From positions 372,001 through 436,000 of the forward strand of contig JAJQJQ010000013.1 in assembly GCA_028622995.1 (NCBI GenBank): DNA of 64,000 nucleotides. The letters are read 5' to 3'. Positions 10,344 through 21,821 of the stretch are shown here, piece by piece. A model generated the notes under the pieces. That model did no database searches and was not told where the DNA came from. It worked only from the letters and a program-made list of their open reading frames with translations. Within the stretch, counting starts at the first letter, position 1. The number at the start of each line of letters is the position of its first letter. A program made the translations under genes and the position numbers. This stretch comes from Panagrolaimus kolymaensis (taxonomy: Eukaryota; Nematoda; Chromadorea; Rhabditida; Panagrolaimidae).

Positions 10344-11588
10344 AATCATTACTATTACAAGGCTAAAAGCCAAAAAATGTTGAAGTTGAGTCTTGTATAA
10401 AGAAAGGCGGGGCAATCAATACAAGCTCAAGTCAATAAAAGCATGGCAATCAAGAAAAGTTTGAGTCAATAAAAGCAGGGCAATCATTACTATTACAAGG
10501 CTAAAAGCCAAAAAAGGTGGAAGTTGAGTTTTAAAGTCAATAAAAGCATGGCAATCAATACAAGCTCAAGTCAATAAAAGCATGGCAATCTCTAAGATTC
10601 ACGCCGACTCAACTTCGCGGCCCAAAAAAAATTTTGAAAGAAAAAATGAAGCTTGACTAAATTTTAATTGTTTCCATTTTATCGAAGAAATAGGCAATTT
10701 ATAAACTTCGTGTTAAGATCATACTGGAATAAAATGGGCCTCAATTATTAAAAAAAACTAAAAAACGATAAAAAATTAATTTTTAAATGTGTAAATTTTA
10801 TTATTGGAAAAGCAAATTAAAGGAACATAGGTTTTTGATGCCTTTTTGAAAAATTTCGATGACACGCAAACGAAAGTTGAAAAAATCGATACTGGGGCAG
10901 CGCGGGAAATTCAAAAAACTTTTTCCGTGCAACCTTTTTTATGAGCGTGTAAGTTTTTTTTGAATTTCCCGCGCTGCCCCAGTATCGATTTTTTCAACTT
11001 TCGTTTGCGTGTCATCGAAATTTTTCAAAAAGGCATCAAAAACCTATGTTCCTTTAAGTGGAATATAATTTCAAAAAATAGATAACAGGCTTTAATATTT
11101 TTAACACATTGATCTACCAACAGAATCACATTTGAAAAAATTATATTAAAAAATAATGGAAAGAGATTTAAGAGATGAACTGATAAAAAACAGGAGCTTA
11201 GTATGAATTAGCATGAATTAACTAATTAAGAAGGTTCTTTTAAATTATTAGTTACAGTAAATATTTATAAAAGCTATTTATAAAAAGATAGGAGAGAAAA
11301 TTTTTTTTGGGCCGCGAAGTTGAGTCGGCGTGAATCTTAGAGATTGCCATGCTTTTATTGACTTGAGCTTGTATTGATTGCCATGCTTTTATTGACTTTA
11401 AAACTCAACTTCCACCTTTTTTGGCTTTTAGCCTTGTAATAGTAATGATTGCCCTGCTTTTATTGACTCAAACTTTTCTTGATTGCCATGCTTTTATTGA
11501 CTTGAGCTTGTATTGATTGCCCCGCCTTTCTTTATACAAGACTCAACTTCAACATTTTTTGGCTTTTAGCCTTGTAATAGTAATGATT
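10344..11588. repeat. 1,245-bp palindrome with 292-bp arms at the element's left end
   Basis: Arms 10344-10635 and 11297-11588 are reverse complements with no mismatch that I could find by eye. Each arm holds direct repeats: the first 34 bases recur 138 bp later (10482), and the unit GTCAATAAAAGCATGG occurs several times. The inner edge of each arm (GACTCAACTTCGCGGCCC at 10606-10623) resembles the right terminus of the whole element (GACTCAACTTGGGCC at 21361), while its outer edge is the element's left terminus. Each arm may therefore be a tiny non-autonomous copy, or the left end may have been duplicated in inverted form. The repeats could act as binding sites for the initiator protein; that is inference. 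Confidence 0.85.
10817..11057. mobile_element. TTAA-flanked palindromic MITE (piggyBac-type) nested in the loop
   Basis: Bases 10817-11057 form a hairpin with arms of about 108 bp (AGGAACATAGGTTTTTGATG against its reverse complement) around a spacer of about 25 bp. Both outer ends carry TTAA, the target site duplicated by piggyBac-family transposases. There is no coding capacity. Because it lies in the loop of the 1.25-kb palindrome, it most likely inserted after that structure formed. Confidence 0.75.
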
Positions 11589-12431
11589 TCATTTCTTTTA
11601 TTGAGCTCGAAGAGATTTACTTATGTTGCTGGCATACATAAAAATATTTGTTTTATGTTTAAAATAATTATAAGAAATTATAAAATTTAAGATAGCTTCT
11701 AAATACTCCCAATTTTTAAGCATTCCTACATTTTATTTCTGTAAATTTGAAATAGTAATGAATGAAAATGTTAATAAAGGAAATCAATCAACTTAAAAAG
11801 AATTTTTTATAATTTTTATTCAAAAAGTGTTCAAGGTACAATTATTCTTTTCTATAAGACTCCCGGGATTTTTTTTCAATCCTGCAAGAAAACGCTGCGC
11901 AGGTACTTATAGCTGACTTGTTTTTGTTGTTTTCAACCACTTTTGCCTTCAGCACCTTTTCAGGCCATTCCCATCCCATGGTTGTTGCTTTTGGATATTT
12001 TTCGCAAAAGCTCTCCTATCTCTTTTCTTTTCTTCCTACTTATTTAATATTCCACAAACCAAACTTTCATTCCATTTTGTAATACCTTTTTCCTTTCTTT
12101 TATATTTTTTGGTAAATCTTTTTGTAAGACTTTTTATAGATTTAGTTTTGCTTCTTTTTATTTAATTTAATTTCGCCTTTAGTTATGTAAGCTTTATTTT
12201 TATCACATCGTTCTCCCACTCACGCTATCATAAACCTTTTGTTTAGTTTTTCCAAATTTGAGGCTTATCCATAAATTTTTATAAATAACTATTGCTTAAA
12301 GCTAAAAAGCTTCCTTTATGGTGCTATTTTTTTTACCATATATAATTATTATTTATGCAAATATTTTTTGTTTTGTACAGACTTTTATTTTTTATAAGAT
12401 TTTTGAAAAATAAAGAAAAATCCTTTTTAGC
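11589..12431 (+). promoter_or_regulatory. 5' leader/promoter region of the transposon gene
   Basis: This is 843 bp of AT-rich, non-coding sequence between the palindrome and the ATG at 12432. An acceptor-like TTTTTAG ends at 12430, one base before the C preceding the ATG, so a leader intron or trans-splicing is likely. No other element is recognised. Confidence 0.5.
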
Positions 12432-15400
12432 ATGTTTAAAGCTCTTGCAAATACTTTATTTATTCCTTTAAAGAAAAAAGATGACCATGAATGGAATTTT
12501 AAGAGTATGGAATTTTGTTTAAATTGAAAATAATAAAAAAGAAATTATTTTAGATATATTTCCAAACATATTTGGTTTATTTAAAACTAAACAACAACAA
12601 GAGTATTGTTATGCAGCCAACACTATTCCGGAATTATCTCAATCATCACAAGAACGAAATATTAATAGTCAAAATCGGTTAGAAAATACAAATTTTTTTA
12701 ACTTCCAAATAATATTTTTAACTTTCAGTGTAAATAATTTGCCAGAAATTCTTCTTGAAAATGCTCAAAATCCTAGTCAAATTAATTACGAGCATATTGG
12801 TTTCTTAAATAATGATTTAAATCAACAAGATCCATTGCAGTGGTTAAATGACACTCAAGTAAATTGCGCTATAGCCGGTATGATACCTTTTGCAATTAAA
12901 AAAGGGCGGTACAAAAGAATAGCGCTGTTGAATTCACTTTTCATCACCACTTTTCGTCACGACAATTTGGGAAATGAAAACGCTCAACGTTCTTTGCATA
13001 TATGTCCTAATAACCCTGAAATAATTTTCTTCCCTTGGCAAGACAAAGGCCATTGGATGCTGTTTGTAATATATGTTAAAGAAAAGCGTGCCGTTTTTTA
13101 TGATCCGTTGTATGATAAAAGTGAGAAACAAGAAGGCTTATATAATGAAAGAATTCCCATGATTGAACGTATTTTAAAGAAAATCGGTCTTAATTTATTT
13201 GGCCATGATATTCCTTATACTATTGCTGATCCGTCAACATATAATGTTCAAACCGATTGGTTTAGTTGTGGAGTTCATATTATTTTCATTGCTGAAATGA
13301 TAGCTTTTTTTGGTATTTCTAGCCGTATTGAAAATTTTAATATTACAAATGAAAGGGCTCGATATTTTGGTGTGTTCGAAATAATGCATCGAATAAAAAC
13401 AAATGTATCATCATGGCCTCCCCAATTGAATGTTATTTCATCTCAAGCAATTAATAGAACTCCTGCAGTAATACCTTCACCAGCAGATCCTCCAACTCCA
13501 GCAGCCATCTCTTCATCATCACGTGCTCGAACTACTACAGCAACACCTTCATCAGCGGCTGCTCGTAAACAATCTAGCCGTGCTAATAAAACTGATGCGG
13601 AAAAAGAAGAAGAAAGACGAAAAGATCGTGAAAGAAAACAAAAAGTAAAAAATACCAAAAGTCAAGAAGAGCGAGCAATATACAACCAAAAACAGAAAGA
13701 ATCTAGACAATTACAGCGGGAATCTATGACACCTCAAGAAAAAGCTGCAAGTACCCAAAAAAATACTGAAGCTATACAAAAAAGACGCCAAAATTTGACG
13801 CAAGAAGAAGCGCGGAGAATAAATAATAGAGCAAATATTATAAGAAACATAAATCGGCAAAAACAGTAAGCTTTTTTTTATTTTATAAACCAGTTATAAA
13901 TTATTTTTTACTGTAAATTAAAATCTGGCTACTATTTTATATTAAAAAATTAATTTTTAGGATAGAAAAAGACGATTATAATGAGCTAGAAAAGCGCTTG
14001 AAAAAATTGGGGAATATTTTTAATGACATGAAAAAAAATGGATTTAAAAAATTGAAACGAGCTCAAGCAGCATTACGACAACAATTACATGCAAATATTA
14101 TTAAAGTTAAAGATGAATCCCCAGAAGATTATTTGCTTCGCCAAATTCAACGCGTTCTTATTCATGTTGGAGAAGGAACTGAAACCCTGAATGATGTTTA
14201 TCCTCGTGCATACGCAAAAACTTTTGCCAAAACAGAAGAAAAAGAGCGAATAGTTCCAGCAGTTATGAATCTTGAACCAATAATTAATAATTTTTTGGAT
14301 GAAGAAAAAGAAGAAGAGGAAGAACTTGGAAGTATTTATGAATTGGAAAAAAATAATGCAAATATTGAGCTCGAAAAAAATGTTGCAAATAATGATTTAG
14401 AGCATAATCAGGCCGCAGCGACATCAAATAATGAAATAGCTGAACCTCAAAATGAAAAAATAACTGAAGCACAAAATGCCCTTAAAGAACATGTGGCAAA
14501 TGAAATATTATTTAATGATGAACTAAAAGAAAATGCTGGTACTGTAATGCCAAAAATTTTACCACATGCTACTATGGCGAGGGAGTGTTCATGCGATGGC
14601 TGCCCGAAATTAAATTATGAGACAGCAAAAATTATTCAAGATTCTTTGACAACTTTAGCAGAAGCAAAGTTTGAAAACTTGGAAAGCATATTCCAAAATA
14701 TTTTGCTCAATGAAAATGACGTTCTTAAAAAAACTATCACCGAATGCTTAAATGAATTTCATCCCCATTCAACTGGAATTCGTTCAATTATGAGAAGATA
14801 TATTGAAATTGTCACATATTTTGGATTTATTACCCGTATTGAAAACTCTTACAAATCTTGCAATTATGAGGATTTAATTTGCGTCACTAATTATCATAAC
14901 GTTCCGCGTGAAATTATGTATGATGCAAGCAAAGAATTCCATGATGAAAAGGATACATTAACACAAGATAACGCATTCATTCAACATGGAAAGTTAATTC
15001 GAAAGTTTGAACACCAAATCACTTTGAATGAAACTGAAGATTGTAATATTTGTAATCAATTATGGCTTGAAAAGGATGTAGCAAAAATTACTTACACAAA
15101 AGAAACATTAAAAGAGAAGTTTCAACCATATTTGTTGGAAGAAACTTACAATGAATTAAAAGAAGATCCTTCAAAAATAATCAAAGTTTGTAATACATGT
15201 AAGAAATCAATAAATAGCAGCCAAATTCCTCTTGGTGCAGTAATTAATGGACTTCAAGATGATAAAGCAAGTGAATTGGGGAAAAAATTAAATTGGTTGG
15301 AAAAGGCTTTATGTCAATTGTATCGGCCAGTTCAAGCCACATTTCAAATGACTGATATTCTTGGAAAAAGGACTGAACTTAAAGGCAAACAAGGTGCTTT

Positions 15401-18400
15401 GGTATTGCTTCCTGTTCCCACGGAAAATACTATTACTCATCTCGTGAATACTTTGCCGAGTTCAGAAAGCTTAACGATTATTGTCAAAACCACAGTTGGA
15501 AAGCCACTTGTTCGACTGCCATTGGTGATAAAATATTTGAAAGAATTGAAGGAGCATAATATTTTTTATCAAGATATTAAAATCAATGAAAAATTTACCT
15601 TCGATGAAAACGAAAACCTTATTTTTGATAAAGATCCAACTGAAGAGCAGAGAAAAAACCTTATCCTAACTAAAGATAATCCTCACGAATTGACAAGAAA
15701 CTTGGAAGAAGAGCCAGATGAAGATAACATGGATGTGGAAGTTCAACCAATGATTGATATTGAAAATGATGGCCCTGCAAATACAGCATATGATCAATAT
15801 GTTTTAATGAAAAACCCAAATGAACCAATAAACCTTGAAAAAGAAAAAAATGTCGATGTTAAAACATTTCATGATATTTTTCCGACAGGAAAATATGGTA
15901 TGCATTATGATAAACGTCCCCGGCCATTAAGTGAGCGAATGTTTGTTCGCCATAAATTAAGAAACAAAAATAGAAGATATGCTTCCAATGCGAAATATCT
16001 GACGATAAGTCAAGGAATGTTTGAAATTAATGATATCAAAAGCAGCATTGGGACGAGAACAAGGATCGGCAAAAATAAACTTGTTGCATCTGAATTGAAA
16101 AAGGCGTTGGATTCTGGTGATGAACAGCTACAACAATGTATGGGAACCCAATTTGCTGCACTTCGAGGACATAAAGGTTATTGGGAAAAAGTAAAATTGA
16201 GATTGAGAGCTATGATAGCAATGTTTGGAGCTCCAACCTGGTTCTTGACTTTAAACCCTGCTGAACTGGATTGGAAGGAAATCCACGAAGTTTATGCAAA
16301 AATTTATGGTGAAAATGTTAACTCAACCAATATTCGAACGTATATTGCTCTTGATCCATATCATTGGTGCAGATATTTTCAACGAAGAATAAAAGCATTT
16401 TTCAAGGATGTTTTATTAGTTGATGATGGTCCGCTTGGAAAAATATTACACCATTTTTATCGAATCGAATATCAACAACGAGGCACAGAACATATTCATT
16501 GTTTATTATGGGCTGCAAATGCTCCAAAACCCGGTGATGAAGAAGAAAAAATTGTAAAATTTATTGATGCTCATGTTACTGCACGATTACCTGATCCAAT
16601 TAAAGAACAAATTTTGCATGATTTAGTTATTAAATATCAAAAGCATTTTGAAAATCATTCGCCAACATGTCATCGAGTAATAAATGATGGTGGAAAACGA
16701 ACAACTTGTTGCAGATTTGAATTTCCTCGTCAAGTAACAGGCGTAACAAGGATTAATAGAACGGCAACTGATTCGATGACAATTGTAAATGGAAAATCAA
16801 AATTTTATGCATTAAAACGAAGAGCCGGCGTTGAACAATGGATCAACGATTATAATCCAACGATTTTATTGGCTTGGAAAGGTAACATGGACCTACAATT
16901 TTTATCAAAAGATACGATGCACATTGTTAATTATGTAACCGGTTATGCTACCAAAGGCGAATCTTCAAAATCCGAAAGTATGTTAAGCACTTTTAAAGAT
17001 AGCAACATTTCAAATTATCAAAGATTTAAAATTTATATTGATATTCTCAAACGAAGAAAAATGGGATTATTGGAAATCGTTGATTTATTGATGGGTCATC
17101 ACATGTTTGAATTTAGCTGCGGTGAAGTATTTATTAATTCCAATGCTGATGATCAGCGGTATCGTATATTAAAACCCCGGAATAATTTACCTGCAAATGA
17201 TAATGAGCAAACATATTTGGATAATTGGATAGATACATATTACCGATATCGAACTCAGTATTTTGAAAATTACCCTTTATTTAACCTTATCATTAATTTC
17301 CAAGTTAAAAATACTAAAAAAGCTGCAGATGCAAAAAATCCTAATGGAGCTACAAAAGATGCAAATACTGATGTTGAAATGAAAGATGTATCTATGAACA
17401 CTGCAATATCTCAAGAAAGTAATAATACAGCAATTGAACCATCTTTAAATACGGCTATCGAATTTAATGATGATTCAGTAAACACAGCTATTGAACTCTT
17501 TGATGAAGAAGGAGCAATCGATATTGATGAGCTTCACGAAAATGAAAATGTTGATGTTGATGATGCAGATTTAAATGATGGTGGTGAAGAATCAAATGAA
17601 GCTGAAGCATCAGCCAGTAATAATCCTTTTAAAGATTATTACCATATTGCTGATAAACTTTCACCATTTTTTTATCATCCCAAATGTGAGAAATCAAACA
17701 TTATTATTAATTTCCCTAATAAATTAATGATCAAACGTAAAGCTGTTTGCCCACGATTATATTGGCCAAAACTTGAAGCAAATAACGACAAAAGCCGGGA
17801 AGATTATTTCAGAAGGCTTTGTATGCTTTTTATTCCATGGAGAGAAGAAAATAATTTAATGGATGGTTTTAACACATTCGAAGAAAAATGGATTAATTTT
17901 ATGGATAATTTAAAAACAAAAAGTGAAGGCGCATATGAAGATATTCAAAATATTATTAAAAATCAAACAGCTCAATTGGAAATGGAAAGAGAAATTTATG
18001 AAGCAAAACGATTGCTTCGGGAAGCTCTTGTCAAAGAAAAAATTGACTTGGAACCAGAAGATGCTCTTGAGGTGTACGATCGACAAGTTGATAAAGAACA
18101 ACATGCAAAAAACAAAGAAGGCTTGAACCCAGAACAAGATGAAATAATAAAATGGCTTTTTGCTCATCTTGAAGCGCAACAAAAGGATCCAAAAATTAAA
18201 CCCATTCAAGCTTTTATTAGTGGAACAGCTGGAACAGGAAAATCCCATCTTATTAATACATCAGCTGATGAAGGTTTTCTTTTATATGGGGATGAAACTG
18301 AAAATACAACAAGGCCACCTGTATTAATTTCGGCGCCAACTGGATTAGCTGCAATTCAAATAAGGGGTTCAACTCTTCATAGTTTATTTCATATAAATGT

Positions 18401-20743
18401 GCAGCAGGGAAGAAATGGAAAATTATCATCGTTGACCCCGGAACAATTAAATTTGAAACGTCTTCAATTTAAAAATATTAAATTCCTCATTATCGACGAA
18501 ATATCCATGGTTTCAAATATTATGTTGGCAAAGATTCATTACAGGTTAACCCAATTTATGTGTAATGATGAGCCATTTGGAGGCATCAACATCTTAGCTT
18601 TTGGCGACCTCTTACAACTTCCGCCAGTCAAAGAATCACATATTTTCCAGCCATTGAAACAACATCAAATTAAAAAAGTGTTTGGAAGTTGTATTGATGA
18701 CTTCACTTTCTGGTCCCTCTTCGAATACCGCGAGCTTCTAACTAACATGAGGCAAAAAGATTGTAAAGAATTTGCTGAACTGTTAGGGCGAATGCGAACT
18801 CAACGAATGTTCGAGGAAGATCATGAAGTATTAAAAAAAAAAGTTATTCCCGGCATCGATGGCAAAATTGCAACAATGGAAGAAATTGCACAAAAATATG
18901 TTGAAATTTACCAAGAAAAAGATTCCAAAGTCATGGCACTATTTTCATTGCAAAAAGAAGTAATTGAATTTAATACGGTAGTTATACAAAAATTAGGTTT
19001 AAATGCAGTGATTATTGAAGCAGAAGATAGTGTAAGAAAATCCAAAAAAAGAAAAGAAAATTCAAATACTCGTGAAAGAATTTATCAAACAAAGGAATAT
19101 CCAATAATGAATGATAAATCTCGCCCCAGCAAATCCAGCAGAGTAACAAATAAATCGAAAGATGATCAACGAGCTGCAGGTGGAATGGCACAGGTTTTAC
19201 ATCTTGCAGTTGGAGGAAGAGTGATTTTGAGAAGGAATATTAACGCCCGTATTGGTTTGGTAAATGGTGCCACAGGAATCCTTACAAAAATTCATTATAT
19301 CAATGATATTCCTCAAACATTAGAAATTAAATTTGATAATATTCCTGAACCTCAAATGATTGAAAAAGTTTCTGTAATATTTGATATTGGACCAGAAGAA
19401 CAACTTTGCAGACGCCAATTCCCTGTAACGATGGCATTTGCTGCGACAATCCACAAATGTCAAGGATTGACATTGAAAAATGTCATCGTTTCATTGGAAA
19501 GTGTTTTTTCTGGTGGTCAAGCATTTGTCGCTTGTAGCCGTGTAACATCTCTTGAAGGACTTTGGTTCGCAGATTATGATCCAGAAAAAATAACTGTCGT
19601 TGAAGCCTCATTGGTAGAGTATAATCGTCTTCGAAAAACTCGTCAATTATCACCTATTCCAATGCCTACTAAACCAGCGAAAAAACCACAACCAGCTTCA
19701 TCAACAAATCAAAGAAAACGTAAACCACCAACAACCAACGATGATAATGTAAGATTATTGTTAGTTCCGCAACCAGAACCCAAAAAACCAAAAAAACAAG
19801 TTAAAAATGAAACAAAACAGAAAGTACAAAATAATAATGGAGGAATGGAATGGGAGGTAAAAATTAATTTAGTTAAAAATTAAAATTTGTATGAATTTTT
19901 TTTTAGACTGCGCCCCTCAGAGATTTAAATGATCAACCATTATTGTTATTGAGAAATTATGGTGATGATTGCTTTTTAATTGCTACAGTAAATTTCTTGC
20001 ATCGTATAACTCCACTTGTTCAATGGCTTATCACTAATGGGCCAAATTCAGAAAATCTTATTTTAAATGAACTTTCTCGACTTTACAATACCTCAAATTC
20101 CGATATTCGAGATCTCCGTCGAAATCTTGGAGGTTTTTCCTCGGTCCATTCTGATCTTAGAACGGGGCATGGTGATGTTACAGCAGCTGTGGATCAAATT
20201 ACTGATGCTTTAATTACCATGGATATAAATGCCGTCAATTGCTTCCAAGTTAAATGGCAAATAAATCGTGATTGTCCATGCAACCTTGCTCCTAGACGTC
20301 AACAACAATCTTATATTTCATACTTTCTCAATTTGCTTAAAATTCCCACTAATATATTGTCATTAAGTTTTACTCAATTTTTGGAATATTGGGCTCATCA
20401 AGAACGTGATTGTGGTGATCATCGTCAAACTCGTAACAATGTTTTACAAGATCCCAATGATCCTCGCTTGCAATACATTATTCTTATGGTTGATGCTTAT
20501 TCAAATAATGCCAGAGATTTGAGAAAAATAAGAGTAAGAGAATATGTGAACGTTCGAATGTTTAATTTTAATTGGGAATTAATATCTGCCATCGAACGAC
20601 GCCCTGCTCATTATGTAACCTGGGTGAAAGCAAGAAATGAAAATGGGTGGAAAGTACTCGACGATAATCGAATCGAACATCGTCGAAGTGTTTTAACATA
20701 TATCACTGAATATCGCATGCTTCTTTATCGAAAACGATCATAA
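12432..20743 (+). CDS. Transposon polyprotein: Ulp1-like protease, Helitron Rep, Pif1 helicase, USP-like protease (2,688 aa)
   Basis: Exons: 12432-12504, 12554-12677, 12729-13865, 13961-19856 and 19907-20743; all phases match, giving 2,688 residues. Residues about 100-300 are a C48 (Ulp1/SENP) protease: WLND motif, then H174, D191, Q240 and C246 as the catalytic set. A charged, basic coiled-coil stretch follows. Paired-Cys motifs (CSCDGCP, CNIC...CNTC) suggest zinc binding. The Rep region has a TLNPAELDW motif near 1207, HIH at 1289-1291 (HUH metal site) and the two-tyrosine motif YVTGY at 1436-1440, the nicking residues. The helicase has Walker A (GTAGTGKS, K1872), Walker B (IIDE, D1957-E1958) and a late AATIHKCQG motif, as in Pif1. 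The C-terminal 280 residues look USP-like (C19): NYGDDCF with C2432, HYVTWV with H2645, D2662. Family knowledge: Rep nicks and joins single strands and Pif1 unwinds. The two proteases may process the polyprotein or strip SUMO/ubiquitin; that is inference. Confidence 0.88.
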
Positions 20744-21360
20744 ATTTTTGCATTTTTTACAAATTATTATTTAAAATGTTTGTAATCTTTTTTAAAAATC
20801 TTGTTTTACCCCAATAAAATTTAATTTGTTTGCTTATTAACATTTAGAAATAAAACTTGAGAAAATATAACGTTTAAAATATTTGAAAATTATTAGTAAA
20901 AAATATTTGTGAACGGCGAGCTTTATGGGGAGAAAAAATAGTAAATATATGTGTTATATATGCATTTGCATTCGTCGGTGTTAATGGAAACCAAATTTTA
21001 AAGTATTTTGCATTAGGATTACTCAATCATCAATTATTTAATTTATCAAAACCAATCTCAATCAAAAAAAATCATACAATTTACAAAGAGTTATCAAAAA
21101 AAACGCTCAAAGGAAGTAAAGCTTTCGTTTGAAGCATTTTCGTGTTAGGATTTGTGACGGAAAAACGGACAGACATCATTTTTTTGGACATTATTTATTT
21201 AATTACTCTCGATTTATACAGGCTTTTTGCTGGATTTCTTTACAGATGTAATCTATAGGTGGCCACTAACAAGCCTGCAAAATTTCATCCCCAGAAGTTA
21301 TGATTAAACCTATGAATATATCAGCTGATAATAAAAAAGAGATCGCGCGCTCCCTTCCCC
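20744..21360 (+). other. 3' UTR and right subterminal region of the transposon
   Basis: Contains an AATAAA signal at 20813-20818 for the polyprotein transcript. The rest is AT-rich non-coding sequence leading to the right terminus. The frame that begins at 21300 and runs into the homeodomain exon crosses the terminus and is considered fortuitous upstream of 21407. Confidence 0.5.
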
Positions 21361-21406
21361 GACTCAACTTGGGCCAGCGTTCGCGCTACGCGCTCACGCT
21401 GGCCCC
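21361..21406 (+). repeat. Right terminus: subterminal inverted repeat plus terminal hairpin
   Basis: GACTCAACTT (21361-21370) is the reverse complement of the left-end motif at 10383-10392. It is followed by a stem GGGCCAGCGT / ACGCTGGCCC (21371-21380 and 21396-21405) with further GCGC pairing in the loop. The hairpin is strikingly GC-rich against its surroundings and ends one base before the host AATGG. In rolling-circle elements a 3' hairpin acts as the termination signal for strand transfer. Confidence 0.8.
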
Positions 21407-21821
21407 AATGGATGTACCTGCTAAACAACTTCGTCGAGCAAAGAAACGTGGAAAAAAACTATTGCAATCTTCTCAATCTCAAATGAATCATCAATCAACC
21501 TTTTCAAATTTGGTTATACCTATTCGCAAACGAAATAATCGAACCAAATTGGATGAATCTCAACTTCTTGCTCTTGTTTTATATTTTGATGGTAATCAAA
21601 GACCTAACAGTTCTCAAATGGATGAACTTGCTCGAACTTTTCATGTTCATTTTGAGGTTTGTTGTTTATCCAAAAAGTCCGTCATTTGTCATATCATATC
21701 TTTTTAGATTGTTCGAAATTGGTTTTCCAATCGCCGTCAAAAAACTCTTAAAGGAATTGCTTCTAAGGCTAAAAATGAAGAAGAAGGAACTGATGATGAA
21801 GATATTATTGTTGATAATTAA

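Larger units (their letters stand above)
10344..21406 (+). mobile_element. Helentron/Helitron2-like rolling-circle transposon, 11.06 kb
   Basis: Ends were set by the interrupted POU exon: host ...GTGG on the left and AATGG... on the right, with AA shared, so the boundaries are certain to 2 bp (10344-21406 or 10346-21408). There is no longer target duplication. Left end begins AATCATTACTATTAC with AAGTTGAGTC at 10383-10392. The right end has the reverse complement GACTCAACTT at 21361-21370, followed by a terminal hairpin. Rolling-circle elements of the Helentron group are described as inserting at TT with short asymmetric inverted repeats and a 3' hairpin; the AA target here is TT on the other strand. 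The single multi-exon gene (12432-20743) encodes the HUH initiator and Pif1-type helicase. The element contains a nested TTAA MITE at 10817-11057. Helitron versus Helentron is an inference from the ends. Confidence 0.82.
9787..21821 (+). pseudogene. POU-homeobox transcription factor relic, split by an 11-kb element
   Basis: Pieces: 9787-10343, then after the inserted element 21407-21656 and 21708-21821 (51-bp intron). The first piece ends with a POU-specific domain (10122-10335: GFSQADVGAAL, QATVSRFESL, SNMCQLRP). The last two pieces carry the POU homeodomain, with helix 3 reading IVRNWFSNRRQK across the intron, and an acidic tail. POU proteins normally have C at homeodomain position 50 (WFC); here it is S. 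The upstream frame has four in-frame stops (9896, 9908, 9935, 9953), and one missing base around 10121-10123 shifts the frame before the POU domain. Each stop is one C-to-T change away from CAA or CGA. The gene is probably dead. A less likely alternative is an intron from 9894 to the CCAG before the POU domain. Confidence 0.72.

Noticed and set aside
13998..19883. Treating the 5.9-kb helicase frame as a separate host Pif1 gene
   Set aside because: It begins and ends at consensus splice sites in phase with the protease frame before it and the USP-like frame after it. It also carries the Helitron HUH and two-tyrosine motifs that host Pif1 lacks.
21300..21406. N-terminal extension of the homeodomain frame
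   Set aside because: It runs through the transposon's right terminus and hairpin; the open frame there is fortuitous, and the host part starts at 21407.
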